Source: Bacteroidales bacterium UBA3844
GTDB lineage: Bacteria; Bacteroidota; Bacteroidia; Bacteroidales; Paludibacteraceae
Direction: 5' to 3'
DNA: 64,000 bases
Assembly: GCA_002392915.1 (NCBI GenBank)
Contig: DGHQ01000060.1
Coordinates: 14,320-78,319, forward strand
In this document: positions 27,560 through 36,478 of the stretch, in pieces
How positions within the stretch are numbered: the stretch's first letter is position 1
Layout: the number at the start of each line of letters is the position of its first letter
The notes under the pieces: model-generated
The model's database searches: none
The model's input: only the letters and a program-made list of their open reading frames with translations
Told to the model about the DNA's origin: nothing
Made by a program: the position numbers and the translations under genes

Positions 27560-29212
27560 TTATAACGCCATCAACACTAGGAATTGAGCGCTCATCACTC
27601 GCAAGAACATTGTCAATGGATAGACGGTAGCATACGAAAGTGACGCCTTACCTGTCGCATCAGCTGTGTTGGAGAATGCCAACGCAGGAGGATTCGTTGT
27701 CGATCCACTTGCAAATCCCATCAGTTGAGCCGCATTCAGCTTCAAAACAAATCGTCCAATCAAAAGAATTATTATCATTGGCACCATCGTGATGAAAATT
27801 CCATAAATGAACCACGACAAGCCGACTTCCTGGAATGTAGATACAAAACTCTTTCCTGCTCCCAAACCAACGGCTGCCAAGAACAACATGATTCCAATCT
27901 CCTGAAGCATCTTCTTAACTGAGAATCTTGTGTATGTGACCAAATTGAACTTGATTCCAAACTTTGCGATCAAGATCGACACAATTAGCGGTCCACCTGC
28001 CAATCCAAGCTTCACCGGCTGTGGAATTCCAGGAATATCAAATGGAATTGAACCTAACAGCACACCAAGTGTGATTCCCAAGAATACCTGGATCAAATGT
28101 GGATGGTCGAGCTGCGTGTTTGAGTTTCCTACAAATAATCCGAGTTTATTTACAGATGTCTCGTCACCCACCGCAATAATAGAGTCTCCAACCTGAAGCT
28201 GCAATGTTGGGCTTGGCACAAGGTCAATACCAGTACGGATGACGCGAGAAATGTTGACTCCGAAAATCTCCTGAATCTTTAGCTGAGCGAATGTCTTACC
28301 ATTCATTTCCGACTTTGTCACCACAAGTCTCTTGCTTACCAACTGACCTCCATCCAACTTGTCCCAAAGAGCCATATCCATCTCCAGACGAGTTCCTACA
28401 CAGACCTTTACAGCCTCACTATCGTTCTGGTTTGAGATCACATACATCTTATCGTTGAACGAAAGGACTGTATCGTCGTTTGGAACTTTCACCTCGTCGA
28501 CTGCAGCTTTATGAAGACGAGTGACAACAAAGTTTTTTCCGATTGTCTGCTTCAACTTTCCAAGTGTCATTCCGTCGATAGCCTTGTTTGTGATCTGCAC
28601 AGTGTAAATCTCGACACTGCTCTTATCTTGCTCCTCTGTCTGATCATGAGTCTCCTTACCCCAAAGGAAATTAACCACTGCAAGAATAATAATGATTCCC
28701 ACAACACCCATAGGATAAGCTATCGCGTAACCAGCAGCAAGGAAATCACTTGCATTGCCAGTCGCATCCGAATATGCCTGTTGAGCGGCTCCCAGACCTG
28801 GCGTGTTTGTTACGGCTCCGGAAAGGATACCAACCATATTCTTCAAGTCTTCTCCTGTGACGCAGTATATAACATAGGCTACCATAACGTTAAGGAAAAC
28901 TAATCCTACTGCCATAAGATTCAAATTGATTCCTCCACTACGAAATGTTGAGAAAAAGCTTGGCCCTACCTGCATGCCAATTGAGTACACAAACAGAATA
29001 AGTCCAAATTCTTTGACAAAGTGCAATATATGAGGATCTATCTGATAGAAATTTCCTACGAAGATTCCGACAAACAATATCCATGTGACGCCAAGAGTAA
29101 AACCTTTCACTTTGAAATTACCGATTGCCAAACCAGCAACGATAGTGAATGAAAGCAGCAGCAAAGAGTATGCTACCGAACCACTTGAAAGTAATTTGAA
29201 AAACCACTCCAT
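27560..29212 (-). CDS. AspT/YidE-type putative transporter with two RCK_C domains
   Basis: 550 residues. Two hydrophobic halves of the aspartate:alanine exchanger (YidE/YbjL duplication) type flank two TrkA-C/RCK_C-like domains (about 205-290 and 293-375, the latter with the pattern ...GVNISRVIRTG...PSPTLQLQVGDSIIAVG). The duplicated signatures GxxTNxPxLxxA appear as SGAVTNTPGLGAAQQA in the first half and SGSTTNPPALAFSNT in the second. It is an inner-membrane secondary transporter; the substrate is unknown, and RCK_C domains suggest ligand control. It is monocistronic, with a -7 box upstream. Confidence 0.9.
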   Translation of the reverse strand: MEWFFKLLSSGSVAYSLLLLSFTIVAGLAIGNFKVKGFTLGVTWILFVGIFVGNFYQIDPHILHFVKEFGLILFVYSIGMQVGPSFFSTFRSGGINLNLMAVGLVFLNVMVAYVIYCVTGEDLKNMVGILSGAVTNTPGLGAAQQAYSDATGNASDFLAAGYAIAYPMGVVGIIIILAVVNFLWGKETHDQTEEQDKSSVEIYTVQITNKAIDGMTLGKLKQTIGKNFVVTRLHKAAVDEVKVPNDDTVLSFNDKMYVISNQNDSEAVKVCVGTRLEMDMALWDKLDGGQLVSKRLVVTKSEMNGKTFAQLKIQEIFGVNISRVIRTGIDLVPSPTLQLQVGDSIIAVGDETSVNKLGLFVGNSNTQLDHPHLIQVFLGITLGVLLGSIPFDIPGIPQPVKLGLAGGPLIVSILIAKFGIKFNLVTYTRFSVKKMLQEIGIMLFLAAVGLGAGKSFVSTFQEVGLSWFIYGIFITMVPMIIILLIGRFVLKLNAAQLMGFASGSTTNPPALAFSNTADATGKASLSYATVYPLTMFLRVMSAQFLVLMAL

Positions 29213-29246
29213 ATCGTGAATTATTAACTTATTTATTTCCTTTCTG

Positions 29247-29254
29247 CAAATATA
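29247..29254 (-). promoter_or_regulatory. -7 box of the AspT-like gene
   Basis: TATATTTG on the minus strand, predicting a leader of about 28 nt. Confidence 0.5.
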
Positions 29255-29350
29255 GAAATTTTAATTTGTATGTTATACAACATATCAAGAAAAAATTCAA
29301 AATTAGAAATGACAAATGCCAAATGAAATGGATAAATCCTCGATTTGCGG

Positions 29351-31918
29351 TTAATTCCGCATTTTTAATTTCTCATTTATCATTTCATTCAACATCTCTT
29401 TCGTTATTCCTACCCTCTCCAACGCTCGGACTAAAGCCAATGCCTCACGCGCCTCAGCATCCTCATCTCGTTTCTTAAAAGAGATACCAAGAAAAGAGAA
29501 GACGGAATATGGAATAGCGTCGTAAGCAGGCATAAGCATATCTGTAGACGGAATTTCAGCCACCGACGCATATTCTCCATTTGTCTTCATCAGCCATCGT
29601 GACTTGAAAAGTTGTCTGTAGGCTGTTGTATTTTTTAATGTTGTCTCGACAGAATTGCGTTTACCTTTCGGTGTATAAAGATATTTGCCTGTCAGACGTC
29701 GCAACACCTCTGTCGGGACTTCTTTGTCGAGCAGACTCTGCAACATTCTGCAGAACGCCAATGATCTGTCAAGCGAAGGATGACACAAGAAATGGTTGAA
29801 ACCGACTATTTCACGGTCATCAATCTCCATCTCCTTTATTTTTGATGGCGATGGCATCTCTTCATCTGATATCCCAAACGTCTTATAATCAATCGGATGA
29901 CGCAAGACATTGCAATCTATCCTCACGTCGAAACAAACGCCACACGCGCTGACAAATGTATAGAATGTCTGACGGTCGGATGGCGAAACATACTTCTCTA
30001 TAAAATCATTCGGAAGGAATACCGCATCTGCATTATCGGCAAAAAATGCCCGCTGAACCCCTGTTTCCGCAAAAACAGATTGTGGTAGCGACAATGTGTA
30101 TTTGTTTGTAGGCAAAAACTGAAGATTGCCAAACAATTCCACTATATTCTTCTTTCGATCGAAATCAAATCCGGCTCCGACATACTCGTTTGCGGCTATC
30201 ATTATATATTTTGCCAACGTGTCATAATCAAGCGGACTAACTCTCTGTTCTTGAAATTGCTGAGCCACAAAATCCACTGTCAACGACTGCTCGGAAAAAT
30301 GCGTGAGTTGCAACACGTCCGCAAACAACAAATGTATTTCCTTATCGTCAAGCAATGACGGGAAGACGGAATGGCTCGCGTCTCCACTCAAATATAGATT
30401 CTTTAGGTTGGCACGACCGCCAAGACTTCTGAAATGTCCATCCGCACACTTGATCCAATCTTTCGCAAACGCTTCACTTTTGCCACGCAGAAGTTTCGAC
30501 AACACCTTTCGTTCTCCATAAAGAAATCTGTAAAAATTCATAATCCACTCTTCTGACTTCTGTTTCATGAAATCTTCATCAAGGGACATAAGCATAGCTT
30601 CAACTCCCCAAATCTGTGATTCCACCAGTTTGCGAAGATGCGGAAATTTAGATAGGTCAATTTTGTCAAAATCTTTGCAGACTTTTCCTTTAGAAAGCGT
30701 CACCAGTTCACCATCACTTAAAATGTCGCCCACATTCTCAACACAAAAATTCAATGCCGATGTTTGGATAAATGCACCATCAGCATCTTGGAAAAATGAA
30801 GTCGACGACATCCCCGACACAATTGTTTGAAACAGTCGCTCACTGCATAAACGGTTGATGGAATTTACGTTTTCATACTTGCATTTTTCCTTCATTTCAA
30901 GCACTCTTTCCACCGTTTCCCAAGATTTGAGATGTTTTAGGAAAACTACAGAAAGAGACGCAATTTGCTGTCGAAGGGCATCATTTGATTCATTTTGAAG
31001 TGTATTCTCACGATTGTCACTCAACAAAAACGTTCCATGTATGAAGAAAGGAAGCGAACTCTGTTCGAGCAAAGGGAAAAAACAATTCAATGCCGAAGAG
31101 TCACACAAAACAGCATTGCCATCCTCATCAACTGGCATCGACAATGTGGCACTCATCTGTTGGGATCCAAACAAAAAAGACTCCGTCGCACATGTGAAAT
31201 TCTGCGACATGGATGATTGCCCCACCGTCTTCTCGGAGATTAAAGAATAAATGCGAACTGAATCTTCAACGATCTTTGACGACGCGATTGATTTTTTGAA
31301 TCTGTAGATTTTTCCGTCGACGCTGCAATCCAATTCCTCCACATTATTAAGATAGTTGAGCGGGAAATCCAACGACGCGACCATCGACGCTATCTCATCT
31401 GCTTTCGAATTGTCTTTTATCTTTCCACAGAACAGTGTCTCTCCCACACGTCTTCCAGAACCTACCAATCTTTTTGCTTCGACTGGAACAATGAAATTCT
31501 GAATGTCAAAACTGAAATTGTCGTCCTCGACATGAGGCACATCACAATATGCGAATATCGATTTGAAACCTATTCCAAACTTGCCTATTTTGCTCTCACC
31601 CACCTTGGTGCTGTGTCCGATAGAGGTGATCGCATTTATATCACCGATTTTTCCGTCGGAATCCTCTTTATCCACATCAGAAACTGAAAATTGTCTTGAA
31701 CCATCATGAAAAAAAGAGAATCTGTCGCCATCAAGCACAATACGTACATTTCTGGCACCCGCGTCGTCGGCATTCTGGAGCAACTCATACACAAAATGAG
31801 CCTTGCCACTATATTTGTCGACAATCAGATTCCACAAACCGATGGTTGCTGGATTAGCAAGTGTCTCAGCAACCTTACGACGGCTATCGGTGAGTTTTTG
31901 AAAAAGATTATTTATCAT
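29351..31918 (-). CDS. sacsin-like protein with HSP90-type ATPase domain
   Basis: 855 residues. The N-terminal 200 or so residues are a GHKL/HSP90-like ATPase as in sacsin: ELLQNADDAGA (N box), ITSIGHSTK and IGKFGIGFKSIF (G boxes). The remainder is a long helical region without a recognised catalytic domain. Bacterial sacsin-like ATPases are poorly understood; some lie in defence islands, so both chaperone and defence roles are possible and neither is shown. The C-terminus ends inside a terminator-like repeat (MINEKLKMRN from AT-rich repeat sequence), so the original end may have been replaced. The start overlaps the upstream membrane gene by 11 bp, implying translational coupling. Confidence 0.8.
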   Translation of the reverse strand: MINNLFQKLTDSRRKVAETLANPATIGLWNLIVDKYSGKAHFVYELLQNADDAGARNVRIVLDGDRFSFFHDGSRQFSVSDVDKEDSDGKIGDINAITSIGHSTKVGESKIGKFGIGFKSIFAYCDVPHVEDDNFSFDIQNFIVPVEAKRLVGSGRRVGETLFCGKIKDNSKADEIASMVASLDFPLNYLNNVEELDCSVDGKIYRFKKSIASSKIVEDSVRIYSLISEKTVGQSSMSQNFTCATESFLFGSQQMSATLSMPVDEDGNAVLCDSSALNCFFPLLEQSSLPFFIHGTFLLSDNRENTLQNESNDALRQQIASLSVVFLKHLKSWETVERVLEMKEKCKYENVNSINRLCSERLFQTIVSGMSSTSFFQDADGAFIQTSALNFCVENVGDILSDGELVTLSKGKVCKDFDKIDLSKFPHLRKLVESQIWGVEAMLMSLDEDFMKQKSEEWIMNFYRFLYGERKVLSKLLRGKSEAFAKDWIKCADGHFRSLGGRANLKNLYLSGDASHSVFPSLLDDKEIHLLFADVLQLTHFSEQSLTVDFVAQQFQEQRVSPLDYDTLAKYIMIAANEYVGAGFDFDRKKNIVELFGNLQFLPTNKYTLSLPQSVFAETGVQRAFFADNADAVFLPNDFIEKYVSPSDRQTFYTFVSACGVCFDVRIDCNVLRHPIDYKTFGISDEEMPSPSKIKEMEIDDREIVGFNHFLCHPSLDRSLAFCRMLQSLLDKEVPTEVLRRLTGKYLYTPKGKRNSVETTLKNTTAYRQLFKSRWLMKTNGEYASVAEIPSTDMLMPAYDAIPYSVFSFLGISFKKRDEDAEAREALALVRALERVGITKEMLNEMINEKLKMRN

Positions 31919-32564
31919 TCAACATTTTAAAACATCCTGCCTTACAAAGCCAAGCTACAGCAAAAGCAGTCAACATTGCAGCCTCATTAACCATTGTCCA
32001 CCAATTAGGGAAAATTTCATCAAACGTCACTGTGAACATCTGAAATGCCATAAAGAAATTGATGGTGTTTCCACAGATCTTATAAAGAATGTTTCGTTTC
32101 TTCTTTTCTGGAGTCATCTCACCATCCGACTTTGTGAACTGGAACAAAATCATGATAGCAAAACTGACAAAAAGGATTGAAGCGCTCACACAATGGATTA
32201 TATTTGTCTCAGCGACCGGCAAATGAATCAGACCTACCAAATCTGTGTCATTGACGAAAGAGGTCTTTGTGGGAAACGCAATCACCAAAAGGGCTGAAAT
32301 CCCAGAAACGGTAGCGATGATTTTGTCTCGTCTGTCGTAACCTCGATATGCCAAGAAATAGATGAAAGTGGTGAACAGGAGACCGATCATAAATATTTTC
32401 GAATTGCAATAATAGGTGGCAGAAATCGAATACCACCATTCATCCGGATTATCACCGATGATTCCAAAAACTACCGCAAGTGGAGCCAAAAGTCCACACA
32501 TCACCCCTAACATCATCTGCTGATGTCTCAAAAACTCCCTATCAAAATTTGCTCCTGCTGACAT
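31908..32564 (-). CDS. six-pass membrane protein paired with the sacsin-like gene
   Basis: 218 residues with about six membrane helices (roughly 17-37, 57-77, 83-100, 121-142, 160-180, 186-210). Between helices 1 and 2 lies a conserved-looking motif, NPDEWWYSISATYYCNSK. The family is not recognised with certainty. It lies directly upstream of the sacsin-like ATPase gene and overlaps its start by 11 bp, so the two are co-translated and may act together, the membrane protein possibly tethering or sensing for the ATPase. It is divergent from the NlpC/P60-like gene. Confidence 0.75.
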   Translation of the reverse strand: MSAGANFDREFLRHQQMMLGVMCGLLAPLAVVFGIIGDNPDEWWYSISATYYCNSKIFMIGLLFTTFIYFLAYRGYDRRDKIIATVSGISALLVIAFPTKTSFVNDTDLVGLIHLPVAETNIIHCVSASILFVSFAIMILFQFTKSDGEMTPEKKKRNILYKICGNTINFFMAFQMFTVTFDEIFPNWWTMVNEAAMLTAFAVAWLCKAGCFKMLNDK

Positions 32565-32793
32565 AAACTGAATATCTATTAATTATTTATAGCAAAAATA
32601 AGAAAATAATCAGAAACATAAAATCAGCATGGATATAAATTAAAATAAATACCGGAATCAACACAAAAATGCAACTATGAATAACTATACTTCCCGACAG
32701 CAATTTTATAGATATTATCTCACCAAATGTGTAAAAAAGGTTAAAATCAACAAACAATTTCGCGTTTTTCTGTATAATCACACACTTTTTTGA

Positions 32794-32801
32794 TAATTTT
32801 G
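32794..32801 (+). promoter_or_regulatory. -7 box of the NlpC/P60-like gene
   Basis: TAATTTTG predicts a start near 32808 and a leader of 27 nt to ATG 32835, excluding the in-frame ATG at 32790, which lies upstream of the box. Confidence 0.55.
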
Positions 32802-32834
32802 CAGCCACAAACATATAAACAAAGGGTTTTTACA

Positions 32835-33515
32835 ATGAAAAAACTTTTCATGATAGCAGTGTCGGCAATGATTGCGTTGTCGTCATTCGCAGCAGACAAA
32901 GAGAAGGTTGCCAAAGCGCCTCAGAAAACAATCGACGGTATGCTTAACACAGCATTGCAGCTTAATTCCATTCCTGGTGCAGCCACAGAGTACGACAACG
33001 GCAAGTTGATCCAGTACGCATTCTCTCAGGTTGGTTACGATTTGTCTGACAACATAGCAAGTCTTGCCGGCGAGGGTAAAGCTGTAAAGAAAATGGCTAA
33101 ATTGGCAGTCGGAGATTTGATTTTCTTCAACGATGGTCAGGCTGGTATCGTCTACAAGATCGGAGACGACAAGTCGTTAAGCTTCCTTCACGTTGTTAAC
33201 GGACAGGTGATGATTTCTAGCTCAGAAAGCCTAAGCTACAAGTGTGGTACTCATATCACTTCCGACAAGGAGCTTGCTTCTCTTCGTAAGGAGTATGAGA
33301 AGGAGCAGAAGGCAATAGCTAAGGCTCAGGAACAGCATGCCAAAGCTCAGGCAGAAGCAGCTAAGGCAGCAGAAAAGGCTGAGAAGGAAAGAGTTAAAGC
33401 TGAAAAAGAGGCTCAGAAAGCTCAGGAAAAAATCGACAAGGCTAACAAAGAGGCTGCCAAAGCAGCAGCGAAAGCTGAGAAAGCTGAGCAGAAACTTAAT
33501 GATGTCACAAAGTAA
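32835..33515 (+). CDS. secreted NlpC/P60-like protein lacking catalytic residues, with coiled-coil tail
   Basis: 226 residues from ATG 32835, with a signal peptide (1-19 or 20, SSFA-A). Residues 40-125 follow the NlpC/P60 pattern, including LAVGDLIFFNDGQAGIVYKIG and FLHVVNG. At the place of the catalytic DCSG the sequence reads YDNGKLIQYAF, so the Cys is Asn55, and the HVGI histidine is replaced (QAGI). It should therefore be a pseudoenzyme, perhaps binding peptidoglycan. Residues 145-226 are a highly charged Ala/Lys/Glu coiled coil (AEKAEKERVKAEKEAQKA) as in TolA-like periplasmic proteins. It is monocistronic and followed by a terminator. Confidence 0.75.
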   Translation: MKKLFMIAVSAMIALSSFAADKEKVAKAPQKTIDGMLNTALQLNSIPGAATEYDNGKLIQYAFSQVGYDLSDNIASLAGEGKAVKKMAKLAVGDLIFFNDGQAGIVYKIGDDKSLSFLHVVNGQVMISSSESLSYKCGTHITSDKELASLRKEYEKEQKAIAKAQEQHAKAQAEAAKAAEKAEKERVKAEKEAQKAQEKIDKANKEAAKAAAKAEKAEQKLNDVTK

Positions 33516-33537
33516 AACTTTGTCTTTCAAACAATTT

Positions 33538-33563
33538 AAGGCGACTCTTCTTTGGGTCGCCTT
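33538..33563 (+). terminator. terminator after the NlpC/P60-like gene
   Basis: AAGGCGAC (33538-33545) pairs with GTCGCCTT (33556-33563), loop 10 nt, followed by TTCTATT. Confidence 0.8.
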
Positions 33564-33580
33564 TTCTATTATACTAGTGC

Positions 33581-34672
33581 TTATTTATTTTCCGACAGTA
33601 TTTGTTTGAGTGTGGCTCTCGCTATCTTGCCACTCTCTGTCCGTGGCAAATGAAGAATATAAAACACTTCCTTAGGTATCTCATATTTCTCTAGACAGGC
33701 TGTCAGATCAAATCCTAAATATGATGATAACAATGCCGACGATGAAGTTGCGACATGTCGCTCTTTACTATCCTCGATCACCAAAACCAATTTTTCTCCA
33801 AGTTTTTCATCTGGTTTGGATGAAATGGCAAAATCGACGTGGATAATATTGGCAAATTTAGCCTCAATCTCCTCAATCTGCAGTTTGATGCCACCCGAAC
33901 ACACCACATTATCCTTGCGACCAAGTATACGGAAAGTGCCGTCTGACCTCATCTCCACATTATCATTGGTGTACAAAGTTTCCGCACATAGCGACGGTGC
34001 ATTAATAACCAACGTCCCAGTTTTTTCGTAGCATTGCGTTTCACTTTCCTCCTTCACCCACACCTCTACCCCATCCATCGGCGTGAAATATGGGCTGCGC
34101 TTATCTCCATTGATCCTACGCATCGCAATATGGGAAAGAGTCTCGGTCATTCCGTAAGTGGCGTAGATTTCGTTGGGCAATGTGCTGTATAAATTCTCTT
34201 CATTTCTATCTATTGCCCCACCTCCAATAATAACCTTACCTATCCGTGAAAACCTACCGTTATTATCTCTAAATGAATTGTAGACCTGCAATGGGACCAT
34301 CGCCGCAAAATCAATATGTCGCTCTTCATTCTGCAATGGATTGCTAGACAAATCACCAATTAGAAGATTAAGTCCGCCTACAATGGCTCGCACCACCATC
34401 ATCTTACCAGCGATGTAATTGACTGACAAACAAAGCAAAGCAGTATCACCAGGTTTAAGTCCAAGATAATCCAACGTCATTTTAGCACTTGCTATCATAC
34501 GTGATTTCTCAGCCACTATCAATTTGGGCTTACCTGTTGATCCTGATGTGTGGAGATTGACTGTCGGAGAATCAGAAAACCACTCAATAAGAAAATCCCT
34601 GACGCTTTCATTCTCAATTTCGCTGAGATTGTCTCGCGTATATATTTTGCTGTCTATTATGATTCTATCCAT
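33581..34672 (-). CDS. menE: O-succinylbenzoate-CoA ligase
   Basis: 363 residues from ATG 34672; an upstream in-frame ATG at 34717 would start in repeat sequence shared with other intergenic sites, so it is rejected. ANL-superfamily adenylating motifs are present: NLHTSGSTGKPKLI (P-loop-like), YATYGMTETLSHIA, LGRKDNVVCSGGIKLQIEEIEA and a C-terminal TESGKIARATLK lysine region. MenE activates o-succinylbenzoate with ATP and CoA in menaquinone synthesis, the respiratory quinone of Bacteroidales. Its compact length fits Bacteroidales MenE. No other men genes are in the window. It follows the CrtI-like gene by 31 bp and may be co-transcribed. Confidence 0.85.
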   Translation of the reverse strand: MDRIIIDSKIYTRDNLSEIENESVRDFLIEWFSDSPTVNLHTSGSTGKPKLIVAEKSRMIASAKMTLDYLGLKPGDTALLCLSVNYIAGKMMVVRAIVGGLNLLIGDLSSNPLQNEERHIDFAAMVPLQVYNSFRDNNGRFSRIGKVIIGGGAIDRNEENLYSTLPNEIYATYGMTETLSHIAMRRINGDKRSPYFTPMDGVEVWVKEESETQCYEKTGTLVINAPSLCAETLYTNDNVEMRSDGTFRILGRKDNVVCSGGIKLQIEEIEAKFANIIHVDFAISSKPDEKLGEKLVLVIEDSKERHVATSSSALLSSYLGFDLTACLEKYEIPKEVFYILHLPRTESGKIARATLKQILSENK

Positions 34673-34703
34673 TCTGTCGAATAGGGCATTTAGCATTCCG
34701 CAT

Positions 34704-36260
34704 TTATAATTCAGCATTTTTAATTTTTTCCGCGACGTCTCTTCCGCTCTTCAATGCTATCGGCAATCCTCCGCCTGGTATTGTCCAATGTCCGCATAGG
34801 AAGACGTTGCTCAAGCCACAGACCTTTCCGAAACTACGTCGTACGATTGTCGGCATCCAACCCTGTGATGAGCCGTTATAATTGTTGGTGTAGCGATGAT
34901 ACGACGCAGGAGTTGTAAGGTCTGATACCTCAATTTTATCCCTGAATTCTTCGCCGAAATGAGCGACAAGTTTTTCGATGGCTAATGCAGTGAATTTTTT
35001 CTTTATATCCTCATAGCCACCTCTGTCGTTCGCACGCTTATCTATCCAATAATCACCGTTTTGAGTTTGGAAGTAGACAGCAATCGTGCATCGGTCGTCG
35101 CCTGCTAGTCTTTCGTCATAATTATAGATATGGACCTCCATTTTGTCGAATGGAGTGCCATCAGGCAATAAATATGGGTCTGTATAGAAACGCAAAAAAT
35201 GAGGATGATTCTTCATTCCGTCTTTCACTCCAAGATAAAGAATGCAATAAGAGTAGTAGACGTCGCTATTCTCAATCTTCTTATATTTCATCAGGTCAGA
35301 CGGAATATATTTCTCACCGAGTGCATCAAACATCGTCCAATGCCAATCGGCAGCAGACACCACGTAGTCAGCCTCACAAAAATCGCCATTCTTCAGTTGG
35401 ATACCTTTAGCCTTATGAGCACCGTCGTCTACAACAATCTTCTCAACCTTGGAATTATATTTGATCGTTCCTCCTGATTTCAAATAACTATCTGCCAATA
35501 ATTTGGCAAACGCTTCCGACCCTCCTTTGGGATATTTTGCCACGCCAAGATCCGCATAACTCTGCACAAAACAGAGCAGATTCATCGGCATCTCCTTCTC
35601 ATAAAGGTTCTTGATCGCCTCACGCAAAAAAGGAGACTTGAACCGTTCGGCAAATGTGTGGGTCGTGCCTTGCAGAATGCCACTAAACCGATATTTCAGG
35701 TAATGAAATCCCAACTGATGCATCCTGACCGTCATCTTCACACCCCAAAACTTTATTTTCTGCCACAAACTTGAATCGTCAGCAATCACCGGCGGCAAAA
35801 CCTCCTGAAACTTATTCAATCCTCTCACACACGACATCCACCTCTTGATCAACGTTGCGTCTTCTGGAGATATATCCAACAGATATTTCTCAAAATCATC
35901 AGTTTTGTTGTAGAAATGGAAAATATTGGAGCCATATTTGTCGGTCATATCAGACGCACGACCGCACGTCTCTACGTGGGATTTTACCTCAAATTGGACG
36001 CGTTCTTTATGATCCACAAATTCAATCTGCGACAAATCAACAATTTCATTCCACATCGTATGGAAAGAACTGCCTTTTTCAGCTCCCAACAACCAGTGCA
36101 TACAGCCGTTGAACGAATATCCGCCTCTGCTCCACCCTGTGCATAATCCTCCTGGAGTAGAGCCACCTTCATATATGACTGTCAGGAAACCACTTTTCTG
36201 CAAATGGATTCCACACGCCATACCAGCCACACCTGCTCCGATTATACACACTTTCTTCAT
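34704..36260 (-). CDS. CrtI/phytoene desaturase-like FAD-dependent oxidoreductase
   Basis: 518 residues. The N-terminal Rossmann motif VCIIGAGVAGMACGIHL with GGLCTGW (about 4-44), a central substrate domain, and the C-terminal NVFLCGHWTIPGGGLPIALKSGRDVAEKI match the NAD(P)/FAD-dependent oxidoreductases related to phytoene desaturase, carotenoid isomerase and retinol saturase. The substrate is unknown. At about residues 96-104 the peptide VETCGRASD is encoded by a copy of the GACGCAC palindromic repeat found three more times just upstream of the gene, suggesting an in-frame repeat insertion. It precedes menE by 31 bp. Confidence 0.85.
   Translation of the reverse strand: MKKVCIIGAGVAGMACGIHLQKSGFLTVIYEGGSTPGGLCTGWSRGGYSFNGCMHWLLGAEKGSSFHTMWNEIVDLSQIEFVDHKERVQFEVKSHVETCGRASDMTDKYGSNIFHFYNKTDDFEKYLLDISPEDATLIKRWMSCVRGLNKFQEVLPPVIADDSSLWQKIKFWGVKMTVRMHQLGFHYLKYRFSGILQGTTHTFAERFKSPFLREAIKNLYEKEMPMNLLCFVQSYADLGVAKYPKGGSEAFAKLLADSYLKSGGTIKYNSKVEKIVVDDGAHKAKGIQLKNGDFCEADYVVSAADWHWTMFDALGEKYIPSDLMKYKKIENSDVYYSYCILYLGVKDGMKNHPHFLRFYTDPYLLPDGTPFDKMEVHIYNYDERLAGDDRCTIAVYFQTQNGDYWIDKRANDRGGYEDIKKKFTALAIEKLVAHFGEEFRDKIEVSDLTTPASYHRYTNNYNGSSQGWMPTIVRRSFGKVCGLSNVFLCGHWTIPGGGLPIALKSGRDVAEKIKNAEL
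35952..35971. repeat. GACGCAC palindromic repeat inside a coding sequence
   Basis: AGACGCACGACCGCACGTCT differs at two of 20 positions from the intergenic copies at 36337-36356 and 36416-36435, and all three continue TCTAC. It is in frame within the CrtI-like gene. Confidence 0.7.
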
Positions 36261-36282
36261 GATGCCGTTTTTTTATCACAAA

Positions 36283-36477
36283 AGACGCACGTCCATTGCT
36301 AGACGCACGTCCATTGCTAGACGCATGACCGTTGTTAGACGCACGACCGTGCGTCTCTACAAAAAATGCGAAACGATGATTTAGCATTTCGCATTTATAA
36401 TTTATAATTTTCTTTAGACGCACGACCGTGCGTCTCTACACAATGCGAAACGCCAATTTAGCATTTCGCATTTATAA
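36283..36477. repeat. cluster of GACGCAC and GCATTTCGC repeats
   Basis: Three 18-bp tandem units start AGACGCA at 36283, 36301 and 36319, then the palindrome AGACGCACGACCGTGCGTCT (36337-36356) and another copy (36416-36435). Alternating with them are two copies of a terminator-like unit, ATGCGAAACG...TTAGCATTTCGCAT, followed by TTATAATTTATAATTT. The cluster fills the gap between nadB and the CrtI-like gene and presumably separates or weakens read-through between them. Confidence 0.8.
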
Positions 36478-36478
36478 T

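Noticed and set aside
36169..36423. 84-codon minus-strand gene
   Set aside because: Its peptide (THGRASNNGHASSNGRASSN) is the translation of the GACGCAC repeats; it overlaps the start of the CrtI-like gene.
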